The notes beneath the pieces are model-generated. The model saw nothing but the letters and a program-made list of their open reading frames with translations. It had not been told where the DNA came from and did no database searches. Made by a program: the position numbers and the translations under genes. A stretch of DNA of 64,000 nt from Promicromonospora sp. MEB111 (lineage in GTDB: Bacteria > Actinomycetota > Actinomycetes > Actinomycetales > Cellulomonadaceae): positions 157,933 to 221,932 of the forward strand of contig NZ_JARVSD010000028.1 in the NCBI RefSeq assembly GCF_030209445.1, read 5' to 3'. This document shows positions 17,399 through 25,198 of the stretch, piece after piece (within the stretch, counting starts at the first letter, position 1; each line of letters starts with the position of its first letter).

Positions 17399-17435
17399 GA
17401 CGTGGCGGGCACCCGGCTCGGGTACCCGCCACGTC
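17399..17435. terminator. Hairpin between FKBP and phosphoribosyltransferase genes
   Basis: GACGTGGCGGGCACCCG (17399-17415) pairs with CGGGTACCCGCCACGTC (17419-17435) with a single wobble around GCT. It separates two minus-strand genes and abuts the candidate promoter of the second. It is probably a transcription stop for the FKBP gene, in addition to the hairpin at 17484. Confidence 0.55.
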
Positions 17436-17483
17436 AGTGCCGTGATCAGCGGCGATGCGCAGCGTGCGTGCGCCAGATCTCAT

Positions 17484-17505
17484 GCCGGCCCGCGAGCGGG
17501 CCGGC
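17484..17505 (-). terminator. Hairpin just after the FKBP lipoprotein gene
   Basis: GCCGGCCCGC and GCGGGCCGGC pair perfectly around GA, 4 bp after the FKBP stop codon on the minus strand. No T-tract is seen. Confidence 0.55.
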
Positions 17506-17509
17506 GGGG

Positions 17510-18487
17510 TCAGGCCGCCTTGGCCTCAAGGATGTCGACCACGAACACGAGCGTCGAGTTCGCCGGGATCGCGCCGTTCGCCTGCTCGCCATAGCCCTGG
17601 TCCGACGGGACGACGAGCAGCACCTGGCTGCCGACCTTCTGGCCGGCGATGCCGTTGGTCCAGCCGGGGATCACACCGCTCAGCGGGAACGACGTCGGCG
17701 TGCCACGGCTCCACGAGGAGTCGAAGGACGTGCCGTCGAGCAGGCAGCCCGCGTACTGCACGGTCACCGTCTGGTCCTTCGTGACCTCGGCGCCGTCACC
17801 CTCGACGAGAGGCTGGACCACCAGCTCGGTGGGCGCCTCGTAGTCCGCGGGGATCGTCACGGTCGGCTGGCCGTCGTCGGCGAGCTCGACGGTGGGCAGG
17901 CCCTCCTTGGGGGCCACCTCCGTGCCCTCGGCACGCGTCGGGATCTCCTTGGACTCGGTCACCTCGACCATCGTCACCTGGATGGTCTGGTCCATCGCGG
18001 TGCTCGCCATGAGGAGGCGCGTGCCGACCTTCTGGCCGATCAGGCGGTCGTTCAGCAGGTCGTACTGCGGGTCGCCGAGCGTGAACGACTCCGGCTTCTT
18101 GGTCTCCCAGGTCGAGCCGCTGGTCGAACCGTCCTTGCCCGCGATGACCACGTAGTTGATGGTCACCTGGGCGCCCTCGACGAGCTCCGCGCCGGTGCCC
18201 TCGTCCACGACGCGGGACGTCGGGGTCGTGACCTTGAGCGGCGCCTTGAACGTCACCTTCGGTTCCTTGCCGACCGGGCCCGAGACCTCGATCGCGTCGA
18301 CCGCCTTGACGTCCTCCTCGGACGGGCTGGGCGCGGGCGACGGCTCCGCGGCGGCCGTCACCTCGCAGACGTTTCCGTCCGAGGCAGCGGCGTTGCTGCT
18401 CCCGGAGTCGTCGCCGCTCGCGCAGCCGGTGAGCGCGATGGATGCCAGCGCGACGGCTGCCAGGCCGGCAGTGGTGCGGTGCTTCAC
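17510..18487 (-). CDS. FKBP-type peptidyl-prolyl isomerase lipoprotein with two FKBP domains
   Basis: A 325-residue exported prolyl isomerase that helps secreted proteins fold. Lipoprotein signal: KHRTTAGLAAVALASIALTGC, Cys22. A Ser/Gly/Asp-rich linker leads to a divergent FKBP repeat (GAQVTINYVVIAGKDG, RLIGQKVGTRLLM). A canonical FKBP domain follows (VQYAGCLLDGTSFDSSW, VIPGWTNGIAGQKVGSQVLLV, PSDQGYGEQ). GTG 18487 is chosen because AAGGA lies a few bases upstream and the signal peptide begins directly. Two hairpins follow the gene. Confidence 0.93.
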   Translation of the reverse strand: MKHRTTAGLAAVALASIALTGCASGDDSGSSNAAASDGNVCEVTAAAEPSPAPSPSEEDVKAVDAIEVSGPVGKEPKVTFKAPLKVTTPTSRVVDEGTGAELVEGAQVTINYVVIAGKDGSTSGSTWETKKPESFTLGDPQYDLLNDRLIGQKVGTRLLMASTAMDQTIQVTMVEVTESKEIPTRAEGTEVAPKEGLPTVELADDGQPTVTIPADYEAPTELVVQPLVEGDGAEVTKDQTVTVQYAGCLLDGTSFDSSWSRGTPTSFPLSGVIPGWTNGIAGQKVGSQVLLVVPSDQGYGEQANGAIPANSTLVFVVDILEAKAA

Positions 18488-18639
18488 GAGTAATCCTTCG
18501 GTCGGTGTGCGCCTTGCTGGGGACCGCCACACTCTAGCGGGCGGAGATGAGTGCGGCTCCCAGGCATTGTGGTGCGCGATGCGGGCTGTTCCCGAACAGC
18601 CTTGAGCCATCCGCTCCGCCCTGCGGAAGAATAGATGGC

Positions 18640-18939
18640 ATGCCGTCGAACCGCCGCTCCAGCAAGCGTCCGTATGCCGCGGGCCATGTTCCCCTCGACG
18701 TGGACCGGGCGACGGGCGGGCGTCGCAGCGAGTCGGCGGCGGACGGCGAGTGGGTGGTGCAGCGGATCCGGTCGTCCGACAAGACCTACGTCTGCCCCGC
18801 CTGCCGGCAGGAGGTCACGCCGGGCACGGCGCACGTCGTCGCGTGGAAGACGGACGGCTTCGGCGGGCCCGAGGCCGGGCTGGACGCCCGGCGGCACTGG
18901 CACACGAGCTGCTGGCAGCGCCGGGCCAACCTGCGCTGA
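18640..18939 (+). CDS. Small conserved actinobacterial protein with zinc-ribbon-like Cys/His pattern
   Basis: A 99-residue protein. A basic N-terminus (MPSNRRSSKRPYAAG) precedes a core with CPAC (YVCPACRQEV) and a late HWHTSC, four possible metal ligands. Similar short proteins of unknown function occur beside ATP-binding and hydrolase genes in many actinobacteria; I recall the pattern but cannot name the family. ATG 18640 is preferred over upstream frames because AAGAAT ends 7 nt before it. No Shine-Dalgarno is present, suggesting a leaderless mRNA. Confidence 0.75.
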   Translation: MPSNRRSSKRPYAAGHVPLDVDRATGGRRSESAADGEWVVQRIRSSDKTYVCPACRQEVTPGTAHVVAWKTDGFGGPEAGLDARRHWHTSCWQRRANLR

Positions 18940-19040
18940 GGCAACGGGCCCGACGGGCCTGCGGCCCGGTGCTGCCGTACAGGCGGCCAGGGTGCTGCGA
19001 CACACACCCCCACGCCGGCGCGCCCTCCCGTGTGCGGGAG

Positions 19041-19046
19041 GACAAT
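19041..19046 (+). promoter_or_regulatory. -10-like GACAAT, 7 nt before a start codon
   Basis: GACAAT ends 7 nt before ATG 19054. It overlaps GGGAGG (19036-19041), which could instead serve as a ribosome site for ATG 19045. The two readings compete. Confidence 0.3.
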
Positions 19047-19053
19047 GGTCCCG

Positions 19054-19827
19054 ATGACCACTGAAGCGACGCCGGACGCGGCCTCCGGCCAGACGACCCA
19101 CCAGATCCGCTCGCTCTCCGTCCTGCCCGCGCAGCGGGAGGACGTCGAGCTGCACACCGCCGACGGCCTCACGCTCGTGGGCGAGCTCGCCCTGCCGGCG
19201 GACGTCGAGCCGGCGGCCAGCCTGCTGACGCTCCACCCGCTGCCCACGCACGGCGGCTTCATGGACTCCCACGTGTACCGCAAGGCCGCGTGGCGCCTGC
19301 CCGCGCTGGCCGACCTGGCGGTGCTGCGCTTCAACACGCGGGGCACCTCCTCCCCCCGGGGCACGAGCGAGGGCACGTTCGACGGCGGCGAGGCGGAGAA
19401 GTACGACGTCGCGGCCGCGATCGAGTTCGCCGAGTTCCGCGGGCTGCCCCGGCCGTGGCTGGTCGGCTGGTCGTTCGGTACCGAGCTGGTCCTCAAGCAC
19501 GGCGCCGACCCGAGCGTCGAGGGCGCGATCCTGCTCTCGCCGCCGCTCCACCGCGCGACGGACGAGGACCTGGACCGCTGGGCGGCGTTCGGCAAGCCGC
19601 TCGTCGTCCTGGTGCCGGAGCTCGACGACTACCTCCGGCCCGACGAGGCCCGCCGCCGCTTCGCGCGCGTGCCGCAGGCCGAGGTGATCGGCGTCGACGG
19701 GGCGAAGCACCTCTGGGTCGGCGAGCCGGCCGTCGCCCGTGCGCTGAACGAGATCGTCGCCCACGTCCTGCCCGACCACCCGCTCCCGCTGCCGACCCAC
19801 TGGGACGGGCCGCTGGGCGTCTCCTGA
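19054..19827 (+). CDS. Alpha/beta hydrolase
   Basis: A 257-residue cytoplasmic hydrolase. The nucleophile elbow is GWSFGT (Ser in G-x-S-x-G), with the probable acid in ELDDYL and the base in AKHLW near the C-terminus. An early HPLPTHGG motif follows strand beta-3, as in the KANL3/YpfH-like hydrolases. The substrate is unknown. ATG 19054 or ATG 19045 are both possible starts. It is followed 53 bp later by a second, unrelated alpha/beta hydrolase on the same strand. Confidence 0.82.
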   Translation: MTTEATPDAASGQTTHQIRSLSVLPAQREDVELHTADGLTLVGELALPADVEPAASLLTLHPLPTHGGFMDSHVYRKAAWRLPALADLAVLRFNTRGTSSPRGTSEGTFDGGEAEKYDVAAAIEFAEFRGLPRPWLVGWSFGTELVLKHGADPSVEGAILLSPPLHRATDEDLDRWAAFGKPLVVLVPELDDYLRPDEARRRFARVPQAEVIGVDGAKHLWVGEPAVARALNEIVAHVLPDHPLPLPTHWDGPLGVS

Positions 19828-19880
19828 GCGACCCCGCCAGGCACCATCACCACCACAGCACCCACCAGAGGAGGACGACG

Positions 19881-20708
19881 ATGACTTCTCGAGCCACCAG
19901 GAACCTGGCGACCTTCACGCTGCGCGACGGCGGGGGTGTGCCGCTCGTGCTGCTGCACGGCTTCCCGCTCGACCACCGGATGTGGGCGGCGTGCGCGGAA
20001 CACCTCCCGCCGGGCGTCCGGGCCATCGCGGTCGACCTGCCCGGTGCCGGGCACAGCGACCTGGACGGGTTCCCGCCGAGCATCGAGCACATCGCCGACG
20101 CGGTGTACCTGACGATGACCGACGCGGGGGAGGGCAACGCTGTCGTCGTCGGGCACTCGATGGGCGGGTACGTCGCGCTCGCCCTGGCCGAGCGGCACCC
20201 GGGATTCGTGGCAGGTCTGGGCCTGGTGAACACGAAGTCGACGGCGGACACCGAGGAGGCGCGCGCCAAGCGGCTGCGGATCGCCGCCGCGGTCGACGCC
20301 ACCCAGACCGTGGACGCGGTGCTCGGCATGCCCGCCAACCTGGTCGGCGCCACCAGCACGGAGCACCGCCGGAACCTGTTCCCCGTCCTGGACTCGTGGA
20401 TCCGCGCCCAGTCGCCGGCGGGTGTCGCCTGGTCGCAGCGCGCGATGGCGTCCCGGCCCGACCGGACCTACGTGCTCGATCGCCTGGACGTGCCGGTCGC
20501 CGTCGTGGTGGGGGCCGAGGACTCGATCACGCCGCTGGCCGAGGCCGAGCACATGGTCCGGGCGGCGGGCTCGCCCCTGGGCCCCGCGATGGGCGACGCC
20601 GCGCTCACGCTGGTGCCCGGCGCCGGGCACCTGAGCGTCGTCGAGGAACCCCAGGCGGTCGCAGCGGCCCTCGGCCTGCTGCACACGCACGTGGTGGCCC
20701 ACCACTGA
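19881..20708 (+). CDS. Alpha/beta hydrolase, esterase/epoxide-hydrolase-like
   Basis: A 275-residue hydrolase with the classical motifs LLHGFPLDHRMW (oxyanion), GHSMGGY (nucleophile Ser), VVVGAEDSITP (acid) and GAGHLS (catalytic His). A helical cap lies between residues 125 and 190. Members include esterases, haloperoxidase-like and ring-opening hydrolases; the sequence does not tell which. GAGGAGG lies just before ATG 19881. A perfect 24-bp hairpin closes the gene. Confidence 0.88.
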   Translation: MTSRATRNLATFTLRDGGGVPLVLLHGFPLDHRMWAACAEHLPPGVRAIAVDLPGAGHSDLDGFPPSIEHIADAVYLTMTDAGEGNAVVVGHSMGGYVALALAERHPGFVAGLGLVNTKSTADTEEARAKRLRIAAAVDATQTVDAVLGMPANLVGATSTEHRRNLFPVLDSWIRAQSPAGVAWSQRAMASRPDRTYVLDRLDVPVAVVVGAEDSITPLAEAEHMVRAAGSPLGPAMGDAALTLVPGAGHLSVVEEPQAVAAALGLLHTHVVAHH

Positions 20709-20722
20709 CCGGGCGGGACAGA

Positions 20723-20774
20723 ACAGAACGAGGGGCGTGACCCACCGGGTGGTGGGTCACGCCCCTCGTTCTGT
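20723..20774. terminator. Perfect 24-bp hairpin between convergent genes
   Basis: Arms 20723-20746 and 20751-20774 are fully complementary (ACAGAACGAGGGGCGTGACC...) with a GGGT loop. The flanking genes converge, so it can stop transcription from both sides. Confidence 0.8.
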
Positions 20775-20797
20775 CCCGGTCCAGCCGGGGGAGCAGG

Positions 20798-22360
20798 TCA
20801 GCTCGACGCGCCGGCCTTCTCGGAGACGGGTGCCTCGGCGTCGTCGCTCTCCGCGGGGGAGGAGGTCGAGTCGGAGGCGGCCTGGCCGGCCTTCGTGCTG
20901 GCCTTGGTGCCCTTGACCGACGGGATCACGACGGTCGCGGTGCCGACGGGCACGGGCGTCGGGTTGCTCGGCGGGATCGAGGCCGGCATCGACCCGTCGG
21001 CGTCGGCAGAGTCCGGAACCTCGGGCTCGGCCTCGGTGCCGTCGCCGACGACCGCGAAGCGTGCCTGCTGCGCCGGGGTGGCCCCCGCCATGCTCGCGGC
21101 CTTGGCCGCCGGGGCGGGCGTCGCGGCGGGTGCGCCCGGCGCCGCCGGGGTACCGAGCATGCCGCGCAGCTCCTCCAGGTAGGAGTTGATCGAGTCGTGC
21201 TGACGCGTGAGGTCCTCGAGCTGGTGCTGCGCGGCGGACCGGCTCGACTCGGCCTCGGCGCGGGCGTCGTCGATGGTCTGCTCCGCGAACTCGCGGGCGT
21301 CGGCCACGATCCGGTCCGCGGACTTGCGGGCGTCGGCCACGAGGTCCTTGACGTAGACGTCGGACTCGGAGCGGATCTTCTCGGACTGCTCCAGCGCGAC
21401 GGCGACCCGCTTCTCGGCCTCGGCCGCGTGCTCCTCGGCCGTCTTGACGAGCTTGGCGGTCTCGGCCTTGGCCGTCTCGTGGCGCTCGGCGAGCTCCTTC
21501 TCCACGGCCTCCTTACGCGTGGCGATGTCGAGCTCGGCCTGGGCGAGCGCCGCGCGGGCCTGCTCGCGCAGGTCCTCCATCTCGGTGGTGACGGCGTTGG
21601 ACGCCTCGGCCGCCTGGCGGCGGGCCTCGGAGAGGATCTGCTCGGACTCGGCGCGGGCGCTGGCGAGCATCGCCGACGAGTCGCGCTCGGCGGTCTCGCG
21701 CTGCTCCGTGGTCTCCGCGTTCACCTGGGCGCGGAGCTTGGCGGTCTCGCGCTCGGTGTTGACGCGCAGCTCCGTGGTCTCCCGCTCGACGGTCGAGCGC
21801 AGGGTGCCGAGCTCTCGCTCCAGGCTGGCCCGGCGCTCGCTCTCCTCGGCGTTGATCGCGCTGGCGATCTGCGCGGACTCGCGCTCCGCGGAGCCGACGA
21901 GCTCCTCGGCGCGGCGCTGCGCGGCGAGCAGGTGGCCCTCCGCCTCGGCGGCCATCGTGGTGCGGATCTCCTCGGCCTCGCGACGAGCGCTGGCGAGCAT
22001 CTCGGCCACCTCGGACTCGGCGCGGGAGCGCACCTGGCCGCCCGACAGCTTGGCGCGTGCCATGATGTCCGCGGCCTGCTGGTTGGCCTGGTTGATGATG
22101 TCCGTCGACTGGTCCTCGGCGGAACGCAGGAGGAGCTCGATGCGGGAACCGAGGCCGGCGTACGACGGCTTCTCGGTCTCGCGCAGGTTGCGCTTGGCAT
22201 CGTTCAGATCCTGCGTGAGCTGCATGGCACGGCCGTCGGAGGCCTCGACCTGCCGGCGTGCTTCTTCGAGCGCGTGGTTCAGCCGGTCCAGGTGCGCGTG
22301 CACCTGGTCGCGGTCGTAGCCACGCATGGCAGTCGGGAAGAGCGAGCGCTCGTCGGACAC
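20798..22360 (-). CDS. DivIVA-domain coiled-coil protein (FilP/Scy-like)
   Basis: A 520-residue protein. The N-terminal DivIVA-type motif LFPTAMRGYDRDQVHAHLDRL (residues 7-27) is followed by about 330 residues of nearly unbroken coiled coil rich in Ala, Glu and Arg (heptads such as EREGTLRSTVERETTEL-like stretches). The tail is low-complexity Ala/Pro/Ser/Asp. In actinobacteria such proteins form filaments that organise polar growth or septation. Whether this is the FilP, Scy or another member is not clear. GTG 22360 has GGAGG 8 nt upstream. It diverges from the membrane-protein operon across a 336-bp gap. Confidence 0.82.
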   Translation of the reverse strand: MSDERSLFPTAMRGYDRDQVHAHLDRLNHALEEARRQVEASDGRAMQLTQDLNDAKRNLRETEKPSYAGLGSRIELLLRSAEDQSTDIINQANQQAADIMARAKLSGGQVRSRAESEVAEMLASARREAEEIRTTMAAEAEGHLLAAQRRAEELVGSAERESAQIASAINAEESERRASLERELGTLRSTVERETTELRVNTERETAKLRAQVNAETTEQRETAERDSSAMLASARAESEQILSEARRQAAEASNAVTTEMEDLREQARAALAQAELDIATRKEAVEKELAERHETAKAETAKLVKTAEEHAAEAEKRVAVALEQSEKIRSESDVYVKDLVADARKSADRIVADAREFAEQTIDDARAEAESSRSAAQHQLEDLTRQHDSINSYLEELRGMLGTPAAPGAPAATPAPAAKAASMAGATPAQQARFAVVGDGTEAEPEVPDSADADGSMPASIPPSNPTPVPVGTATVVIPSVKGTKASTKAGQAASDSTSSPAESDDAEAPVSEKAGASS

Positions 22361-22696
22361 GGTGCAGACCTCCAGTGTCGGAACTTGGTGAGGCGCGGGT
22401 CAGGCTCCCCCCTGGGACGCCGGTTATCGGCCCGTCCGGCGCCCAGAATACGTGCCTTCTGCGGATGTGGATACTCCGCAGCGGGATGCAATCTACGCAA
22501 TGCGTGGAATACTGCCCGCTGGTCCGGGACCCCTTGACCACCGTGGCGGTTCAGGCAGACCTCGGTGAAGGAAGAGTGAGAGTCCCGGCCGAACCTCACA
22601 AGCACACCCGTCATTGGACAGTGCTCTGAGTTCGGTCCCTATGCTGGAACATCCACCTGATCGACGGGCTCGTGCCCATAAATTCGAAGGGAATCG
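22361..22696. other. 336-bp divergent intergenic region
   Basis: No gene is supported here. It lies between the divergent DivIVA-like and proline-rich membrane protein genes and should hold both promoters. A palindrome ACGCA-A-TGCGT (22494-22504) sits near its middle, inside an outer CAGCGGG/CCCGCTG pair. No confident -35/-10 pair was found. Confidence 0.5.
22494..22504. promoter_or_regulatory. Palindrome ACGCAATGCGT, possible operator
   Basis: A 5-1-5 palindrome lies centrally in the divergent intergenic region. A role as a regulator site is possible but rests on position and symmetry alone. Confidence 0.25.
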
Positions 22697-24130
22697 GTGG
22701 TGCAACGCTTTTTGGCGATTCTCCTGATCCTGGCCGGCCTCGGCGGGATCGGTTTCGGGATCGCGACGGCAACCGTCCTGCGCGATTCCGACACTGTTGT
22801 CGCGACCGCGACCCCCAGCGGCGACGGAACCATGGTCGTGACCGATCCCGGCGTGCTGGGTCTCGTCGACGACCAGGTGACCGTCCGGGCCACCGTCCCC
22901 GAGGGACAGAAGGTCACGCTCGCCCTCGGGTCCGACGTCGACGTGCTCGGCTGGGTCGGCAGCGACCCCTACGACTCGGTGACCGGCCTTTCCTCGTGGG
23001 AGACGCTCAGCGTCGCGCCGGGCACCCCCGCCGCCACGGACGACGAGGAGGCGGAGGAGGCCCCGGCTGAGAAGCCGACCACCGGTCCGGACCCCGCCGG
23101 GTCCGACATGTGGATCTCCGAGACGAGCGGCGAGGGCGTGGCCTCCCTGCGCTGGACCGAGCAGCCCGGCCGTGTCGTGCTGCTGGCAGCGGGCGTCGGC
23201 AAGGGTGCTGAGGCACCCACGCTCGAGCTCACCTGGCCGCGCCCCGTCACCACGCCGTACCTGTGGCCCGGCGTGCTGGGCGGTGGCTTCGTCCTCATCC
23301 TCGGCGTCTTCATGCTCCTCGGCTCCCGCCGCAAGAAGGGCAAGGGCAAGGGCGGTTCGACGTCCGCGGTGCGGACGCGCCAGTCGTCCCCCGAGCTGCC
23401 GCGTCGTGACGCGGTCTTCGGGGTCGACGGCGGCGAGGCGGACCAGCACCCGGAGGAGCCCCGCGGCGGGTTCCCGCCCGCACCGGGCGGAGCGCCCGGG
23501 GACGCGCCCGACGGTGGCACGGCGGTCTTCCCGCCGGCGGCCCCGGAGCGTCCGGGCCGCGCACGCCCCGAGCCGGGCACGCCGCGCCCGGGTACCCAGC
23601 GACCAGGTGCACCACGCCCGGGCCGGCCTGACCCGGGCACGCCCGAGCCCACCGAGGACCGCACCCAGGCCTGGGGTGCGCCCGCTCCCTTCGGCGGCGC
23701 GGCCCCGATCGTCCCGGCACCGGAGCCCGCGCCGGCTCCCGCGCCGGTCGCCGCCCCCGCGGCCTCCATCCGCGGCATGCGGCGCAGCCGGCGCAGCCAG
23801 GGTCCTGGCGCGCCCGCCCCGGCAGCGCCTGTGCAGTCCGCGCCCGCGCAGTTCGGCGGCGCCGTCCCCGAGCACACGCAGCCCGCTCCCGCGCGGCCTG
23901 CCGCACCGGCTCCGGCCGAGGCCGACACCGCGGCGTCGGGCAAGCCGATGACCCGGCGCGAGATGCGCATGCGAGAGCAGGCGCAGCGCCGTGCGGCGAC
24001 CGGTGCCATGCCGGCCGTCCCGGCCGCCGAGCCGCAGCCCGAACCCGAGCAGGAGACCCCGAGCAGCCGTGCCGCTGCGTGGCGCCAGACCTGGGGCGTC
24101 ACGGGGAACGATGACGGAGGTAATCGATGA
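22697..24130 (+). CDS. Membrane protein with proline-rich cytoplasmic tail
   Basis: A 477-residue protein I do not recognise. An N-terminal membrane helix (FLAILLILAGLGGIGFGIA) leads to about 170 residues predicted outside, including TVRATVPEGQKVTLALGSDVDV and an acidic Glu-rich stretch. A second helix (LWPGVLGGGFVLILGVFMLL, about 195-215) precedes a basic stop-transfer RRKKGKGKGG. The remaining 250 residues are low-complexity Pro/Ala/Gly with an MTRREMRMREQAQRR segment. GTG at 22697 or 22700 is the start; AAGGGAA fits 22700 better. It overlaps the following lipoprotein gene by 4 bp, so the two products probably act together at the envelope. Confidence 0.75.
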   Translation: MVQRFLAILLILAGLGGIGFGIATATVLRDSDTVVATATPSGDGTMVVTDPGVLGLVDDQVTVRATVPEGQKVTLALGSDVDVLGWVGSDPYDSVTGLSSWETLSVAPGTPAATDDEEAEEAPAEKPTTGPDPAGSDMWISETSGEGVASLRWTEQPGRVVLLAAGVGKGAEAPTLELTWPRPVTTPYLWPGVLGGGFVLILGVFMLLGSRRKKGKGKGGSTSAVRTRQSSPELPRRDAVFGVDGGEADQHPEEPRGGFPPAPGGAPGDAPDGGTAVFPPAAPERPGRARPEPGTPRPGTQRPGAPRPGRPDPGTPEPTEDRTQAWGAPAPFGGAAPIVPAPEPAPAPAPVAAPAASIRGMRRSRRSQGPGAPAPAAPVQSAPAQFGGAVPEHTQPAPARPAAPAPAEADTAASGKPMTRREMRMREQAQRRAATGAMPAVPAAEPQPEPEQETPSSRAAAWRQTWGVTGNDDGGNR

Positions 24131-25134
24131 GACGCACCACGACCCGCTCCATGGCCGTGGTGGCGACCCTGCTCGCCACGGGTCTGCTGGCCGGATGCGC
24201 CGAGGAGCTCCCCGTCCCCAAGCCGGAGGCGCCCGTCGCGGCTGCCGTGGTCTCGCAGTCGCAGGAGCGCAAGATCCTGGACAAGGTCTCCGGTGTGGTC
24301 GAGGGCGTGACCAAGTCCAGCGACGCCGACTCGCTCGCCGCGCGCCTGTCCGGGCCGGCCCTCGCGATCCGCGAGACGCAGCTCAAGGTCGCCGCCGCCC
24401 GCAAGGACAAGGAACCGCTGACGGACCTGGCGATGGAGATGCAGCAGGTGATCCTGCCCTCCGACCAGGAGTGGCCGCGCACCAGCTTTGCGATCACGGT
24501 CCAGCCCAAGGACCTCACCACGCCCGTGCTCATGGCCTTCAACCAGTCCAGCGCGCGGGAGCAGTACAAGATGTGGGGCTGGGTCCGCCTGCTGCCCGGC
24601 GTCACGATGCCGCAGTTCGCGGAGGCCGACCTCGGCAGTGCCGCGGTCCCGGCGAACGACGAGAGCCTGAAGATGACTCCCCAGTCCGCCGTGGAGCAGT
24701 ACGCGTCCGTGCTCACGGTGGACAAGGACTCGAAGTACGCCGGCAACTTCGCCGACGACGACCTGCGCCAGTTCTTCCGGGACTACGGCAAGCTGCAGGT
24801 CGACGCGATCAACAAGGAGGACTGCAAGGGAGCCTTCGAGGTCGCGTACGAGCCGACCAAGGACCCGGTCAAGTCGGTCCGGACGGCGGACGGCGGCGCC
24901 CTCGTGATGGCGGCGATGATCAGCAAGGAGACCATCACCGCCAAGGAGGAGGGCTGCGAGATCGGCCCGCCGACCAAGACGACCCAGGCGCTCTGGGGCG
25001 ATGCCGACGTGACGAACGTGGTCGAGGTCAACTACAAGGACATGGTGGCGATGTACGTGCCGCCCAAGGACTCCGAGGACCAGGTCAGCCTGGTCGGGTA
25101 CGAGCACGTGCCGTGGTCGGTCTCGAACGGCTGA
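24127..25134 (+). CDS. Lipoprotein of unknown function, paralogue 1
   Basis: A 335-residue lipoprotein with signal MRRTTTRSMAVVATLLATGLLAGC (Cys24). The mature protein has no domain I can name. It shares the conserved blocks ERKILD, YKMWGWVRLLPGVTMPQFAEA, EQYASVL, YEPTKDPVKSVRTADGGA, ALWGDA and the C-terminal VPWSVSN with the next gene. The ATG overlaps the upstream membrane-protein stop (ATGA). A hairpin 33 bp after the stop probably limits readthrough into the paralogue. A surface role with the membrane partner is inferred. Confidence 0.82.
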   Translation: MRRTTTRSMAVVATLLATGLLAGCAEELPVPKPEAPVAAAVVSQSQERKILDKVSGVVEGVTKSSDADSLAARLSGPALAIRETQLKVAAARKDKEPLTDLAMEMQQVILPSDQEWPRTSFAITVQPKDLTTPVLMAFNQSSAREQYKMWGWVRLLPGVTMPQFAEADLGSAAVPANDESLKMTPQSAVEQYASVLTVDKDSKYAGNFADDDLRQFFRDYGKLQVDAINKEDCKGAFEVAYEPTKDPVKSVRTADGGALVMAAMISKETITAKEEGCEIGPPTKTTQALWGDADVTNVVEVNYKDMVAMYVPPKDSEDQVSLVGYEHVPWSVSNG

Positions 25135-25141
25135 TCTTTCG

Positions 25142-25170
25142 CTGACCTGCGCGTCAGCCATGGCTAGGGT
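25142..25170 (+). promoter_or_regulatory. Promoter for a leaderless GTG start
   Basis: CTGACC (25142-25147) and TAGGGT (25165-25170) are 17 bp apart, and TAGGGT ends 7 nt before GTG 25178. This is the most complete leaderless promoter in the window. Its -10 element overlaps the left arm of the terminator hairpin of the upstream gene. Confidence 0.6.
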
Positions 25171-25198
25171 GGCCTCCGTGAACTCACGGAGGCCACCC
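25167..25198 (+). terminator. Terminator hairpin overlapping the next gene's start
   Basis: GGGTGGCCTCCGTGA and TCACGGAGGCCACCC pair perfectly (15 bp) around AC, with TTT following. It ends the first lipoprotein gene, yet it contains the GTG start of the second. A leaderless transcript would begin inside the stem and so could not form the full hairpin. Confidence 0.65.

Noticed and set aside
19847..19880. CACCATCACCACCAC near 19850 resembling a His-tag sequence
   Set aside because: It is not in an open frame with either neighbouring gene and lies in a 53-bp gap. This is chance low complexity rather than an engineered tag.
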